From positions 620,001 to 684,000 of the forward strand of contig JBAIAA010000452.1 in NCBI GenBank assembly GCA_037893245.1: a stretch of 64,000 nt of DNA, in the 5' to 3' direction. Positions 1-11,854 of the stretch are shown here, one piece after another (position 1 is the first letter of the stretch; every line of letters begins with the position of its first letter). Below the pieces are notes generated by a model. That model searched no databases, was not told where the DNA came from, and saw only the letters and a list, made by a program, of their open reading frames with translations. This DNA is from Crossaster papposus (lineage: Eukaryota; Echinodermata; Asteroidea; Velatida; Solasteridae). A program made the translations under genes and the position numbers.

Positions 1-179
1 GGGAAAGAAGTGTGCATAAGAAATATGTAAAGGGAAAGAAGTGTGCATAAGAAATATGTAAAGGGAAAGAAGTGTGCATAAGAAATATGTAAAGGGAAAG
101 AAGTGTGCATAAGAAATATGTAAAGGGAAAGAAGTGTGCATAAGAAATATGTAAAGGGAAATAAGTGTGCATAAGAAAT

Positions 180-215
180 AAACACATGATGTGGGAACAA
201 GCCCTCGAGTTAAAT
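180..215 (+). repeat. 36-bp insert (67-bp long unit) 1
   Basis: Full consensus insert between GAAAT and ATGTAAA. Key parts: CACATGATGTG at insert positions 4-14, GGGAACAAGCCC at 14-25 and CTCGAG at 25-30, ending AAAT. AAAT lies directly before the insert and also forms its last four bases, like a short direct repeat. Confidence 0.96.
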
Positions 216-1145
216 ATGTAAAGGGAAAGAAGTGTGCATAAGAAATATGTAAAGGGAAAGAAGTGTGCATAAGAAATATGTAAAGGGAAAGAAGTGTGCA
301 TAATAAATATGTAAAGGGAAAGAAGTGTGCATAATAAATATGTAAAGGGAAAGAAGTGTGCATAATAAATATGTAAAGGGAAAGAAGTGTGCATAATAAA
401 TATGTAAAGGGAAAGAAGTGTGCATAATAAATATGTAAAGGGAAAGAAGTGTGCATAAGAAATATGTAAAGGGAAAAAAGTGTGCATAAGAAATATGTAA
501 AGGGAAAGAAGTGTGCATAAGAAATATGTAAAGGGAAAGAAGTGTGCATAAGAAATATGTAAAGGGAAAGAAGTGTGCATAAGAAATATGTAAAGGGAAA
601 GAAGTGTGCATAAGAAATATGTAAAGGGAAAGAAGTGTGCATAAGAAATATGTAAAGGGAAAGAAGTGTGCATAAGAAATATGTAAAGGGAAAGAAGTGT
701 GCATAAGAAATATGTAAAGGGAAAGAAGTGTGCATAAGAAATATGTAAAGGGAAAGAAGTGTGCATAAGAAATATGTAAAGGGAAAGAAGTGTGCATAAG
801 AAATATGTAAAGGGAAAGAAGTGTGCATAAGAAATATGTAAAGGGAAAGAAGTGTGCATAAGAAATATGTAAAGGGAAAGAAGTGTGCATAAGAAATATG
901 TAAAGGGAAAGAAGTGTGCATAAGAAATATGTAAAGGGAAAGAAGTGTGCATAAGAAATATGTAAAGGGAAAGAAGTGTGCATAAGAAATATGTAAAGGG
1001 AAAAAAGTGTGCATAAGAAATATGTAAAGGGAAAGAAGTGTGCATAAGAAATATGTAAAGGGAAAGAAGTGTGCATAAGAAATATGTAAAGGGAAAGAAG
1101 TGTGCATAAGAAATATGTAAAGGGAAAGAAGTGTGCATAAGAAAT

Positions 1146-1181
1146 AAACACATGATGTGGGAACAAGCCCTCGAGTTAAAT
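1146..1181 (+). repeat. 36-bp insert 2
   Basis: Consensus insert, 966 bp after the first. It belongs to the first copy of the 1,744-bp duplication. Confidence 0.96.
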
Positions 1182-1924
1182 ATGTAAAGGGAAAGAAGTG
1201 TGCATAAGAAATATGTAAAGGGAAAGAAGTGTGCATAAGAAATATGTAAAGGGAAAGAAGTGTGCATAATAAATATGTAAAGGGAAAGAAGTGTGCATCA
1301 TAAATATGTAAAGGGAAAGAAGTGTGCATAATAAATATGTTAAGGGAAAGAAGTGTGCATAATAAATATGTAAAGGGAAAGAAGTGTGCATAATAAATAT
1401 GTAAAGGGAAAGAAGTGTGCATAAGAAATATGTAAAGGGAAAAAAGTGTGCATAAGAAATATGTAAAGGGAAAGAAGTGTGCATAAGAAATATGTAAAGG
1501 GAAAGAAGTGTGCATAAGAAATATGTAAAGGAAAGAAGTGTGCATAAGAAATATGTAAAGGGAAAGAAGTGTGCATAAGAAATATGTAAAGGGAAAGAAG
1601 TGTGCATAAGAAATATGTAAAGGGAAAGAAGTGTGCATAAGAAATATGTAAAGGGAAAGAAGTGTGCATAAGAAATATGTAAAGGGAAAGAAGTGTGCAT
1701 AAGAAATATGTAAAGGGAAAGAAGTGTGCATAAGAAATATGTAAAGGGAAAGAAGTGTGCATAAGAAATATGTAAAGGGAAAGAAGTGTGCATAAGAAAT
1801 ATGTAAAGGGAAAGAAGTGTGCATAAGAAATATGTAAAGGGAAAGAAGTGTGCATAAGAAATATGTAAAGGGAAAGAAGTGTGCATAAGAAATATGTAAA
1901 GGGAAAGAAGTGTGCATAAGAAAT

Positions 1925-1960
1925 AAACACATGATGTGGGAACAAGCCCTCGAGTTAAAT
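1925..1960 (+). repeat. 36-bp insert 3
   Basis: Consensus insert, 779 bp after the previous one. About 41 bp later a unit has lost one A (GGGAAGAAG), a mark repeated after insert 5. Confidence 0.96.
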
Positions 1961-2889
1961 ATGTAAAGGGAAAGAAGTGTGCATAAGAAATATGTAAAGG
2001 GAAGAAGTGTGCATAAGAAATATGTAAAGGGAAAGAAGTGTGCATAATAAATATGTAAATGGAAAGAAGTGTGCATCATAAATATGTAAAGGGAAAGAAG
2101 TGTGCATAATAAATATGTAAAGGGAAAGAAGTGTGCATAATAAATATGTAAAGGGAAAGAAGTGTGCATAATAAATATGTAAAGGGAAAGAAGTGTGCAT
2201 AATAAATATGTAAAGGGAAAAAAGTGTGCATAAGAAATATGTAAAGGGAAAGAAGTGTGCATAAGAAATATGTAAAGGGAAAGAAGTGTGCATAAGAAAT
2301 ATGTAAAGGGAAAGAAGTGTGCATAAGAAATATGTAAAGGGAAAGAAGTGTGCATAAGAAATATGTAAAGGGAAAGAAGTGTGCATAAGAAATATGTAAA
2401 GGGAAAGAAGTGTGCATAAGAAATATGTAAAGGGAAAGAAGTGTGCATAAGAAATATGTAAAGGGAAAGAAGTGTGCATAAGAAATATGTAAAGGGAAAG
2501 AAGTGTGCATAAGAAATATGTAAAGGGAAAGAAGTGTGCATAAGAAATATGTAAAGGGAAAGAAGTGTGCATAAGAAATATGTAAAGGGAAAGAAGTGTG
2601 CATAAGAAATATGTAAAGGGAAAGAAGTGTGCATAAGAAATATGTAAAGGGAAAGAAGTGTGCATAAGAAATATGTAAAGGGAAAGAAGTGTGCATAAGA
2701 AATATGTAAAGGGAAAGAAGTGTGCATAAGAAATATGTAAAGGGAAAAAAGTGTGCATAAGAAATATGTAAAGGGAAAGAAGTGTGCATAAGAAATATGT
2801 AAAGGGAAAGAAGTGTGCATAAGAAATATGTAAAGGGAAAGAAGTGTGCATAAGAAATATGTAAAGGGAAAGAAGTGTGCATAAGAAAT

Positions 2890-2925
2890 AAACACATGAT
2901 GTGGGAACAAGCCCTCGAGTTAAAT
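2890..2925 (+). repeat. 36-bp insert 4
   Basis: Consensus insert, the 1,744-bp-duplicated partner of insert 2. Confidence 0.96.
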
Positions 2926-3668
2926 ATGTAAAGGGAAAGAAGTGTGCATAAGAAATATGTAAAGGGAAAGAAGTGTGCATAAGAAATATGTAAAGGGAAA
3001 GAAGTGTGCATAATAAATATGTAAAGGGAAAGAAGTGTGCATCATAAATATGTAAAGGGAAAGAAGTGTGCATAATAAATATGTTAAGGGAAAGAAGTGT
3101 GCATAATAAATATGTAAAGGGAAAGAAGTGTGCATAATAAATATGTAAAGGGAAAGAAGTGTGCATAAGAAATATGTAAAGGGAAAAAAGTGTGCATAAG
3201 AAATATGTAAAGGGAAAGAAGTGTGCATAAGAAATATGTAAAGGGAAAGAAGTGTGCATAAGAAATATGTAAAGGAAAGAAGTGTGCATAAGAAATATGT
3301 AAAGGGAAAGAAGTGTGCATAAGAAATATGTAAAGGGAAAGAAGTGTGCATAAGAAATATGTAAAGGGAAAGAAGTGTGCATAAGAAATATGTAAAGGGA
3401 AAGAAGTGTGCATAAGAAATATGTAAAGGGAAAGAAGTGTGCATAAGAAATATGTAAAGGGAAAGAAGTGTGCATAAGAAATATGTAAAGGGAAAGAAGT
3501 GTGCATAAGAAATATGTAAAGGGAAAGAAGTGTGCATAAGAAATATGTAAAGGGAAAGAAGTGTGCATAAGAAATATGTAAAGGGAAAGAAGTGTGCATA
3601 AGAAATATGTAAAGGGAAAGAAGTGTGCATAAGAAATATGTAAAGGGAAAGAAGTGTGCATAAGAAAT

Positions 3669-3704
3669 AAACACATGATGTGGGAACAAGCCCTCGAGTT
3701 AAAT
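3669..3704 (+). repeat. 36-bp insert 5
   Basis: Consensus insert, the 1,744-bp-duplicated partner of insert 3. Confidence 0.96.
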
Positions 3705-4492
3705 ATGTAAAGGGAAAGAAGTGTGCATAAGAAATATGTAAAGGGAAGAAGTGTGCATAAGAAATATGTAAAGGGAAAGAAGTGTGCATAATAAATATGT
3801 AAATGGAAAGAAGTGTGCATCATAAATATGTAAAGGGAAAGAAGTGTGCATAATAAATATGTAAAGGGAAAGAAGTGTGCATAATAAATATGTAAAGGGA
3901 AAGAAGTGTGCATAATAAATATGTAAAGGGAAAGAAGTGTGCATAATAAATATGTAAAGGGAAAAAAGTGTGCATAAGAAATATGTAAAGGGAAAGAAGT
4001 GTGCATAAGAAATATGTAAAGGGAAAGAAGTGTGCATAAGAAATATGTAAAGGGAAAGAAGTGTGCATAAGAAATATGTAAAGGGAAAGAAGTGTGCATA
4101 AGAAATATGTAAAGGGAAAGAAGTGTGCATAAGAAATATGTAAAGGGAAAGAAGTGTGCATAAGAAATATGTAAAGGGAAAGAAGTGTGCATAAGAAATA
4201 TGTAAAGGGAAAGAAGTGTGCATAAGAAATATGTAAAGGGAAAGAAGTGTGCATAAGAAATATGTAAAGGGAAAGAAGTGTGCATAAGAAATATGTAAAG
4301 GGAAAGAAGTGTGCATAAGAAATATGTAAAGGGAAAGAAGTGTGCATAAGAAATATGTAAAGGGAAAGAAGTGTGCATAAGAAATATGTAAAGGGAAAGA
4401 AGTGTGCATAAGAAATATGTAAAGGGAAAGAAGTGTGCATAAGAAATATGTAAAGGGAAAGAAGTGTGCATAAGAAATATGTAAAGGGAAAG

Positions 4493-5501
4493 AAGTGTGC
4501 ATAAGAAATATGTAAAGGGAAAGAAGTGTGCATAAGAAATATGTAAAGGGAAAGAAGTGTGCATAAGAAATATGTAAAGGGAAAGAAGTGTGCATAAGAA
4601 ATATGTAAAGGGAAAGAAGTGTGCATAAGAAATATGTAAAGGGAAAGAAGTGTGCATAAGAAATATGTAAAGGGAAAGAAGTGTGCATAAGAAATATGTA
4701 AAGGGAAAGAAGTGTGCATAAGAAATATGTAAAGGGAAAGAAGTGTGCATAAGAAATATGTAAAGGGAAAGAAGTGTGCATAAGAAATATGTAAAGGGAA
4801 AGAAGTGTGCATAAGAAATATGTAAAGGGAAAGAAGTGTGCATAAGAAATATGTAAAGGGAAAGAAGTGTGCATAAGAAATATGTAAAGGGAAATAAGTG
4901 TGCATAAGAAATATGTAAAGGGAAAGAAGTGTGCATAAGAAATATGTAAAGGGAAAGAAGTGTGCATAAGAAATATGTAAAGGGAAAGAAGTGTGCATAA
5001 GAAATATGTAAAGGGAAAGAAGTGTGCATAAGAAATATGTAAAGGGAAAGAAGTGTGCATAAGAAATATGTAAAGGGAAAGAAGTGTGCATAAGAAATAT
5101 GTAAAGGGAAAGAAGTGTGCATAAGAAATATGTAAAGGGAAAGAAGTGTGCATAAGAAATATGTAAAGGGAAAGAAGTGTGCATAAGAAATATGTAAAGG
5201 GAAAGAAGTGTGCATAAGAAATATGTAAAGGGAAAGAAGTGTGCATAAGAAATATGTAAAGGGAAAGAAGTGTGCATAAGAAATATGTAAAGGGAAAGAA
5301 GTGTGCATAAGAAATATGTAAAGGTAAAGAAGTGTGCATAAGAAATATGTAAAGGGAAAGAAGTGTGCATAAGAAATATGTAAAGGGAAAGAAGTGTGCA
5401 TAATAAATATGTAAAGGGAAAGAAGTGTGCATAAGAAATATGTAAAGGAAAAGAAGTGTGCATAAGAAATATGTAAAGGAAAAGAAGTGTGCATAAGAAA
5501 T
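4493..5501 (+). repeat. Mostly canonical 31-mers closing the fifth module
   Basis: A near-uniform tail of 31-mers with few variants: GGGAAATAAG near 4895, AAAGGTAAAG near 5325, one CATAATAAAT near 5403 and two AAAGGAAAAG units near 5450 and 5480, just before the insert at 5502. Nothing else is seen here. Confidence 0.9.
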
Positions 5502-5537
5502 AAATACATGATGTGGGAACAAGCCCTCGAGTTAAAT
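5502..5537 (+). repeat. 36-bp insert 6, ATACATG variant
   Basis: One C-to-T change (AAATACATGATG). Opens the module that leads into the homogeneous core. Confidence 0.95.
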
Positions 5538-7280
5538 ATGTAAAGGGAAAGAAGTGTGCATAAGAAATATGTAAAGGGAAAGAAGTGTGCATAAGAAATA
5601 TGTAAAGGGAAAGAAGTGTGCATAAGAAATATGTAAAGGGAAAGAAGTGTGCATCATAAATATGTAAAGGGAAAGAAGTGTGCATAATAAATATGTAAAG
5701 GGAAAGAAGTGTGCATAATAAATATGTAAAGGGAAAGAAGTGTGCATAAGAAATATGTAAAGGGAAAGAAGTGTGCATAAGAAATATGTAAAGGGAAAAA
5801 AGTGTGCATAAGAAATATGTAAAGGGAAAGAAGTGTGCATAAGAAATATGTAAAGGGAAAGAAGTGTGCATAAGAAATATGTAAAGGGAAAGAAGTGTGC
5901 ATAAGAAATATGTAAAGGGAAAGAAGTGTGCATAAGAAATATGTAAAGGGAAAGAAGTGTGCATAAGAAATATGTAAAGGGAAAGAAGTGTGCATAAGAA
6001 ATATGTAAAGGGAAAGAAGTGTGCATAAGAAATATGTAAAGGGAAAGAAGTGTGCATAAGAAATATGTAAAGGGAAAGAAGTGTGCATAAGAAATATGTA
6101 AAGGGAAAGAAGTGTGCATAAGAAATATGTAAAGGGAAAGAAGTGTGCATAAGAAATATGTAAAGGGAAAGAAGTGTGCATAAGAAATATGTAAAAGGAA
6201 AGAAGTGTGCATAAGAAATATGTAAAGGGAAAGAAGTGTGCATAAGAAATATGTAAAGGGAAAGAAGTGTGCATAAGAAATATGTAAAGGGAAAGAAGTG
6301 TGCATAAGAAATATGTAAAGGGAAAGAAGTGTGCATAAGAAATATGTAAAGGGAAAGAAGTGTGCATAAGAAATATGTAAAGGGAAAGAAGTGTGCATAA
6401 GAAATATGTAAAGGGAAAGAAGTGTGCATAAGAAATATGTAAAGGGAAAGAAGTGTGCATAAGAAATATGTAAAGGGAAAGAAGTGTGCATAAGAAATAT
6501 GTAAAGGGAAAGAAGTGTGCATAAGAAATATGTAAAGGGAAAGAAGTGTGCATAAGAAATATGTAAAGGGAAAGAAGTGTGCATAAGAAATATGTAAAGG
6601 GAAAGAAGTGTGCATAAGAAATATGTAAAGGGAAAGAAGTGTGCATAAGAAATATGTAAAGGGAAAGAAGTGTGCATAAGAAATATGTAAAGGGAAAGAA
6701 GTGTGCATAAGAAATATGTAAAGGGAAAGAAGTGTGCATAAGAAATATGTAAAGGGAAAGAAGTGTGCATAAGAAATATGTAAAGGGAAAGAAGTGTGCA
6801 TAAGAAATATGTAAAGGGAAAGAAGTGTGCATAAGAAATATGTAAAGGGAAAGAAGTGTGCATAAGAAATATGTAAAGGGAAAGAAGTGTGCATAAGAAA
6901 TATGTAAAGGGAAAGAAGTGTGCATAAGAAATATGTAAAGGGAAAGAAGTGTGCATAAGAAATATGTAAAGGGAAAGAAGTGTGCATAAGAAATATGTAA
7001 AGGGAAAGAAGTGTGCATAAGAAATATGTAAAGGGAAAGAAGTGTGCATAAGAAATATGTAAAGGGAAAGAAGTGTGCATAAGAAATATGTAAAGGGAAA
7101 GAAGTGTGCATAAGAAATATGTAAAGGGAAAGAAGTGTGCATAAGAAATATGTAAAGGGAAAGAAGTGTGCATAAGAAATATGTAAAGGGAAAGAAGTGT
7201 GCATAAGAAATATGTAAAGGGAAAGAAGTGTGCATAAGAAATATGTAAAGGGAAAGAAGTGTGCATAAGAAATATGTAAA

Positions 7281-7297
7281 GGGAAGAAATATGTAAA
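7281..7297 (+). repeat. Truncated 17-bp monomer
   Basis: The unit reads GGGAAGAAATATGTAAA. Fourteen bases are missing between the purine tract and AGAAAT, joining two short AAGAA-like words. This looks like a slippage deletion, or a consensus error. Confidence 0.9.
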
Positions 7298-10056
7298 GGG
7301 AAAGAAGTGTGCATAAGAAATATGTAAAGGGAAAGAAGTGTGCATAAGAAATATGTAAAGGGAAAGAAGTGTGCATAAGAAATATGTAAAGGGAAAGAAG
7401 TGTGCATAAGAAATATGTAAAGGGAAAGAAGTGTGCATAAGAAATATGTAAAGGGAAAGAAGTGTGCATAAGAAATATGTAAAGGGAAAGAAGTGTGCAT
7501 AAGAAATATGTAAAGGGAAAGAAGTGTGCATAAGAAATATGTAAAGGGAAAGAAGTGTGCATAAGAAATATGTAAAGGGAAAGAAGTGTGCATAAGAAAT
7601 ATGTAAAGGGAAAGAAGTGTGCATAAGAAATATGTAAAGGGAAAGAAGTGTGCATAAGAAATATGTAAAGGGAAAGAAGTGTGCATAAGAAATATGTAAA
7701 GGGAAAGAAGTGTGCATAAGAAATATGTAAAGGGAAAGAAGTGTGCATAAGAAATATGTAAAGGGAAAGAAGTGTGCATAAGAAATATGTAAAGGGAAAG
7801 AAGTGTGCATAAGAAATATGTAAAGGGAAAGAAGTGTGCATAAGAAATATGTAAAGGGAAAGAAGTGTGCATAAGAAATATGTAAAGGGAAAGAAGTGTG
7901 CATAAGAAATATGTAAAGGGAAAGAAGTGTGCATAAGAAATATGTAAAGGGAAAGAAGTGTGCATAAGAAATATGTAAAGGGAAAGAAGTGTGCATAAGA
8001 AATATGTAAAGGGAAAGAAGTGTGCATAAGAAATATGTAAAGGGAAAGAAGTGTGCATAAGAAATATGTAAAGGGAAAGAAGTGTGCATAAGAAATATGT
8101 AAAGGGAAAGAAGTGTGCATAAGAAATATGTAAAGGGAAAGAAGTGTGCATAAGAAATATGTAAAGGGAAAGAAGTGTGCATAAGAAATATGTAAAGGGA
8201 AAGAAGTGTGCATAAGAAATATGTAAAGGGAAAGAAGTGTGCATAAGAAATATGTAAAGGGAAAGAAGTGTGCATAAGAAATATGTAAAGGGAAAGAAGT
8301 GTGCATAAGAAATATGTAAAGGGAAAGAAGTGTGCATAAGAAATATGTAAAGGGAAAGAAGTGTGCATAAGAAATATGTAAAGGGAAAGAAGTGTGCATA
8401 AGAAATATGTAAAGGGAAAGAAGTGTGCATAAGAAATATGTAAAGGGAAAGAAGTGTGCATAAGAAATATGTAAAGGGAAAGAAGTGTGCATAAGAAATA
8501 TGTAAAGGGAAAGAAGTGTGCATAAGAAATATGTAAAGGGAAAGAAGTGTGCATAAGAAATATGTAAAGGGAAAGAAGTGTGCATAAGAAATATGTAAAG
8601 GGAAAGAAGTGTGCATAAGAAATATGTAAAGGGAAAGAAGTGTGCATAAGAAATATGTAAAGGGAAAGAAGTGTGCATAAGAAATATGTAAAGGGAAAGA
8701 AGTGTGCATAAGAAATATGTAAAGGGAAAGAAGTGTGCATAAGAAATATGTAAAGGGAAAGAAGTGTGCATAAGAAATATGTAAAGGGAAAGAAGTGTGC
8801 ATAAGAAATATGTAAAGGGAAAGAAGTGTGCATAAGAAATATGTAAAGGGAAAGAAGTGTGCATAAGAAATATGTAAAGGGAAAGAAGTGTGCATAAGAA
8901 ATATGTAAAGGGAAAGAAGTGTGCATAAGAAATATGTAAAGGGAAAGAAGTGTGCATAAGAAATATGTAAAGGGAAAGAAGTGTGCATAAGAAATATGTA
9001 AAGGGAAAGAAGTGTGCATAAGAAATATGTAAAGGGAAAGAAGTGTGCATAAGAAATATGTAAAGGGAAAGAAGTGTGCATAAGAAATATGTAAAGGGAA
9101 AGAAGTGTGCATAAGAAATATGTAAAGGGAAAGAAGTGTGCATAAGAAATATGTAAAGGGAAAGAAGTGTGCATAAGAAATATGTAAAGGGAAAGAAGTG
9201 TGCATAAGAAATATGTAAAGGGAAAGAAGTGTGCATAAGAAATATGTAAAGGGAAAGAAGTGTGCATAAGAAATATGTAAAGGGAAAGAAGTGTGCATAA
9301 GAAATATGTAAAGGGAAAGAAGTGTGCATAAGAAATATGTAAAGGGAAAGAAGTGTGCATAAGAAATATGTAAAGGGAAAGAAGTGTGCATAAGAAATAT
9401 GTAAAGGGAAAGAAGTGTGCATAAGAAATATGTAAAGGGAAAGAAGTGTGCATAAGAAATATGTAAAGGGAAAGAAGTGTGCATAAGAAATATGTAAAGG
9501 GAAAGAAGTGTGCATAAGAAATATGTAAAGGGAAAGAAGTGTGCATAAGAAATATGTAAAGGGAAAGAAGTGTGCATAAGAAATATGTAAAGGGAAAGAA
9601 GTGTGCATAAGAAATATGTAAAGGGAAAGAAGTGTGCATAAGAAATATGTAAAGGGAAAGAAGTGTGCATAAGAAATATGTAAAGGGAAAGAAGTGTGCA
9701 TAAGAAATATGTAAAGGGAAAGAAGTGTGCATAAGAAATATGTAAAGGGAAAGAAGTGTGCATAAGAAATATGTAAAGGGAAAGAAGTGTGCATAAGAAA
9801 TATGTAAAGGGAAAGAAGTGTGCATAAGAAATATGTAAAGGGAAAGAAGTGTGCATAAGAAATATGTAAAGGGAAAGAAGTGTGCATAAGAAATATGTAA
9901 AGGGAAAGAAGTGTGCATAAGAAATATGTAAAGGGAAAGAAGTGTGCATAAGAAATATGTAAAGGGAAAGAAGTGTGCATAAGAAATATGTAAAGGGAAA
10001 GAAGTGTGCATAAGAAATATGTAAAGGGAAAGAAGTGTGCATAAGAAATATGTAAA

Positions 10057-10089
10057 GGGAAAAAGAAGTGTGCATAAGAAATATGTAAA
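10057..10089 (+). repeat. 33-bp monomer with two extra A
   Basis: The G-run is followed by AAAAAGAAG instead of AAAGAAG, a two-base gain in an A-run within otherwise perfect 31-mers. Confidence 0.9.
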
Positions 10090-11794
10090 GGGAAAGAAGT
10101 GTGCATAAGAAATATGTAAAGGGAAAGAAGTGTGCATAAGAAATATGTAAAGGGAAAGAAGTGTGCATAAGAAATATGTAAAGGGAAAGAAGTGTGCATA
10201 AGAAATATGTAAAGGGAAAGAAGTGTGCATAAGAAATATGTAAAGGGAAAGAAGTGTGCATAAGAAATATGTAAAGGGAAAGAAGTGTGCATAAGAAATA
10301 TGTAAAGGGAAAGAAGTGTGCATAAGAAATATGTAAAGGGAAAGAAGTGTGCATAAGAAATATGTAAAGGGAAAGAAGTGTGCATAAGAAATATGTAAAG
10401 GGAAAGAAGTGTGCATAAGAAATATGTAAAGGGAAAGAAGTGTGCATAAGAAATATGTAAAGGGAAAGAAGTGTGCATAAGAAATATGTAAAGGGAAAGA
10501 AGTGTGCATAAGAAATATGTAAAGGGAAAGAAGTGTGCATAAGAAATATGTAAAGGGAAAGAAGTGTGCATAAGAAATATGTAAAGGGAAAGAAGTGTGC
10601 ATAAGAAATATGTAAAGGGAAAGAAGTGTGCATAAGAAATATGTAAAGGGAAAGAAGTGTGCATAAGAAATATGTAAAGGGAAAGAAGTGTGCATAAGAA
10701 ATATGTAAAGGGAAAGAAGTGTGCATAAGAAATATGTAAAGGGAAAGAAGTGTGCATAAGAAATATGTAAAGGGAAAGAAGTGTGCATAAGAAATATGTA
10801 AAGGGAAAGAAGTGTGCATAAGAAATATGTAAAGGGAAAGAAGTGTGCATAAGAAATATGTAAAGGGAAAGAAGTGTGCATAAGAAATATGTAAAGGGAA
10901 AGAAGTGTGCATAAGAAATATGTAAAGGGAAAGAAGTGTGCATAAGAAATATGTAAAGGGAAAGAAGTGTGCATAAGAAATATGTAAAGGGAAAGAAGTG
11001 TGCATAAGAAATATGTAAAGGGAAAGAAGTGTGCATAAGAAATATGTAAAGGGAAAGAAGTGTGCATAAGAAATATGTAAAGGGAAAGAAGTGTGCATAA
11101 GAAATATGTAAAGGGAAAGAAGTGTGCATAAGAAATATGTAAAGGGAAAGAAGTGTGCATAAGAAATATGTAAAGGGAAAGAAGTGTGCATAAGAAATAT
11201 GTAAAGGGAAAGAAGTGTGCATAAGAAATATGTAAAGGGAAAGAAGTGTGCATAAGAAATATGTAAAGGGAAAGAAGTGTGCATAAGAAATATGTAAAGG
11301 GAAAGAAGTGTGCATAAGAAATATGTAAAGGGAAAGAAGTGTGCATAAGAAATATGTAAAGGGAAAGAAGTGTGCATAAGAAATATGTAAAGGGAAAGAA
11401 GTGTGCATAAGAAATATGTAAAGGGAAAGAAGTGTGCATAAGAAATATGTAAAGGGAAAGAAGTGTGCATAAGAAATATGTAAAGGGAAAGAAGTGTGCA
11501 TAAGAAATATGTAAAGGGAAAGAAGTGTGCATAAGAAATATGTAAAGGGAAAGAAGTGTGCATAAGAAATATGTAAAGGGAAAGAAGTGTGCATAAGAAA
11601 TATGTAAAGGGAAAGAAGTGTGCATAAGAAATATGTAAAGGGAAAGAAGTGTGCATAAGAAATATGTAAAGGGAAAGAAGTGTGCATAAGAAATATGTAA
11701 AGGGAAAGAAGTGTGCATAAGAAATATGTAAAGGGAAAGAAGTGTGCATAAGAAATATGTAAAGGGAAAGAAGTGTGCATAAGAAATATGTAAA

Positions 11795-11854
11795 GGGAAA
11801 GAAGTGTGCATAAGAATATGTAAAGGAAAGATGTGAGCATAAGAAATATGTAAA
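11795..11854 (+). repeat. Two adjacent damaged 30-bp monomers
   Basis: The first unit has lost one A (ATAAGAATATG). The next has lost one G and shows ATGTGAGCAT where AAGTGTGCAT is expected. Four changes within about 35 bp, in several kilobases of perfect sequence, is unusual clustering. Confidence 0.88.

Larger units (their letters stand above)
1004..2748 (+). repeat. First copy of a 1,744-bp tandem segmental duplication
   Basis: Rare marks here recur exactly 1,744 bp downstream: the G-to-A at 1004 (2748), inserts at 1146 and 1925 (2890, 3669), the TTAAGGG variant near 1340 (3084), the one-base G deletion near 1529 (3273), the one-base A deletion near 2001 (3745), the AAATGG variant near 2060 (3804), and the GGGAAAAAAG unit at 2221 (3965). 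The GGGAAAAAAG at 2748 has no partner at 4492, so the matching stretch ends between 2221 and 2748. To the left it reaches at least 1004 and perhaps 477, although the T variants between 180 and 477 differ from those after 1925. 1,744 equals 54 units plus two 36-bp inserts minus two deleted bases. Confidence 0.9.
2748..4490 (+). repeat. Second copy of the 1,744-bp duplication
   Basis: This copy carries the same indels and substitutions as the segment 1,744 bp upstream, including inserts at 2890 and 3669 and both one-base deletions. The exact right boundary lies between 3965 and 4492, inside uniform 31-mers, and cannot be placed more precisely. Sharing of two independent indels makes chance recurrence very unlikely. 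Confidence 0.88.
1..6200 (+). repeat. Left higher-order domain: modules opened by 67-bp units
   Basis: Long units at 180, 1146, 1925, 2890, 3669 and 5502 divide this domain into modules of 966, 779, 965, 779, 1,833 and 6,904 bp; the last runs into the homogeneous core. Each of the six is followed by a similar series of variant monomers: about two canonical units, then several with G20 to T (CATAATAAAT), some reading GCATCATAA, and then one GGGAAAAAAG unit 262 bp after the insert (261 bp where a 1-bp deletion intervenes; variant base at 477, 1443, 2221, 3187, 3965, 5799). A tail of canonical units of variable length follows. Within-module order is conserved while tail length varies, which is typical of higher-order satellite expansion. 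No gene is present. Confidence 0.9.
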
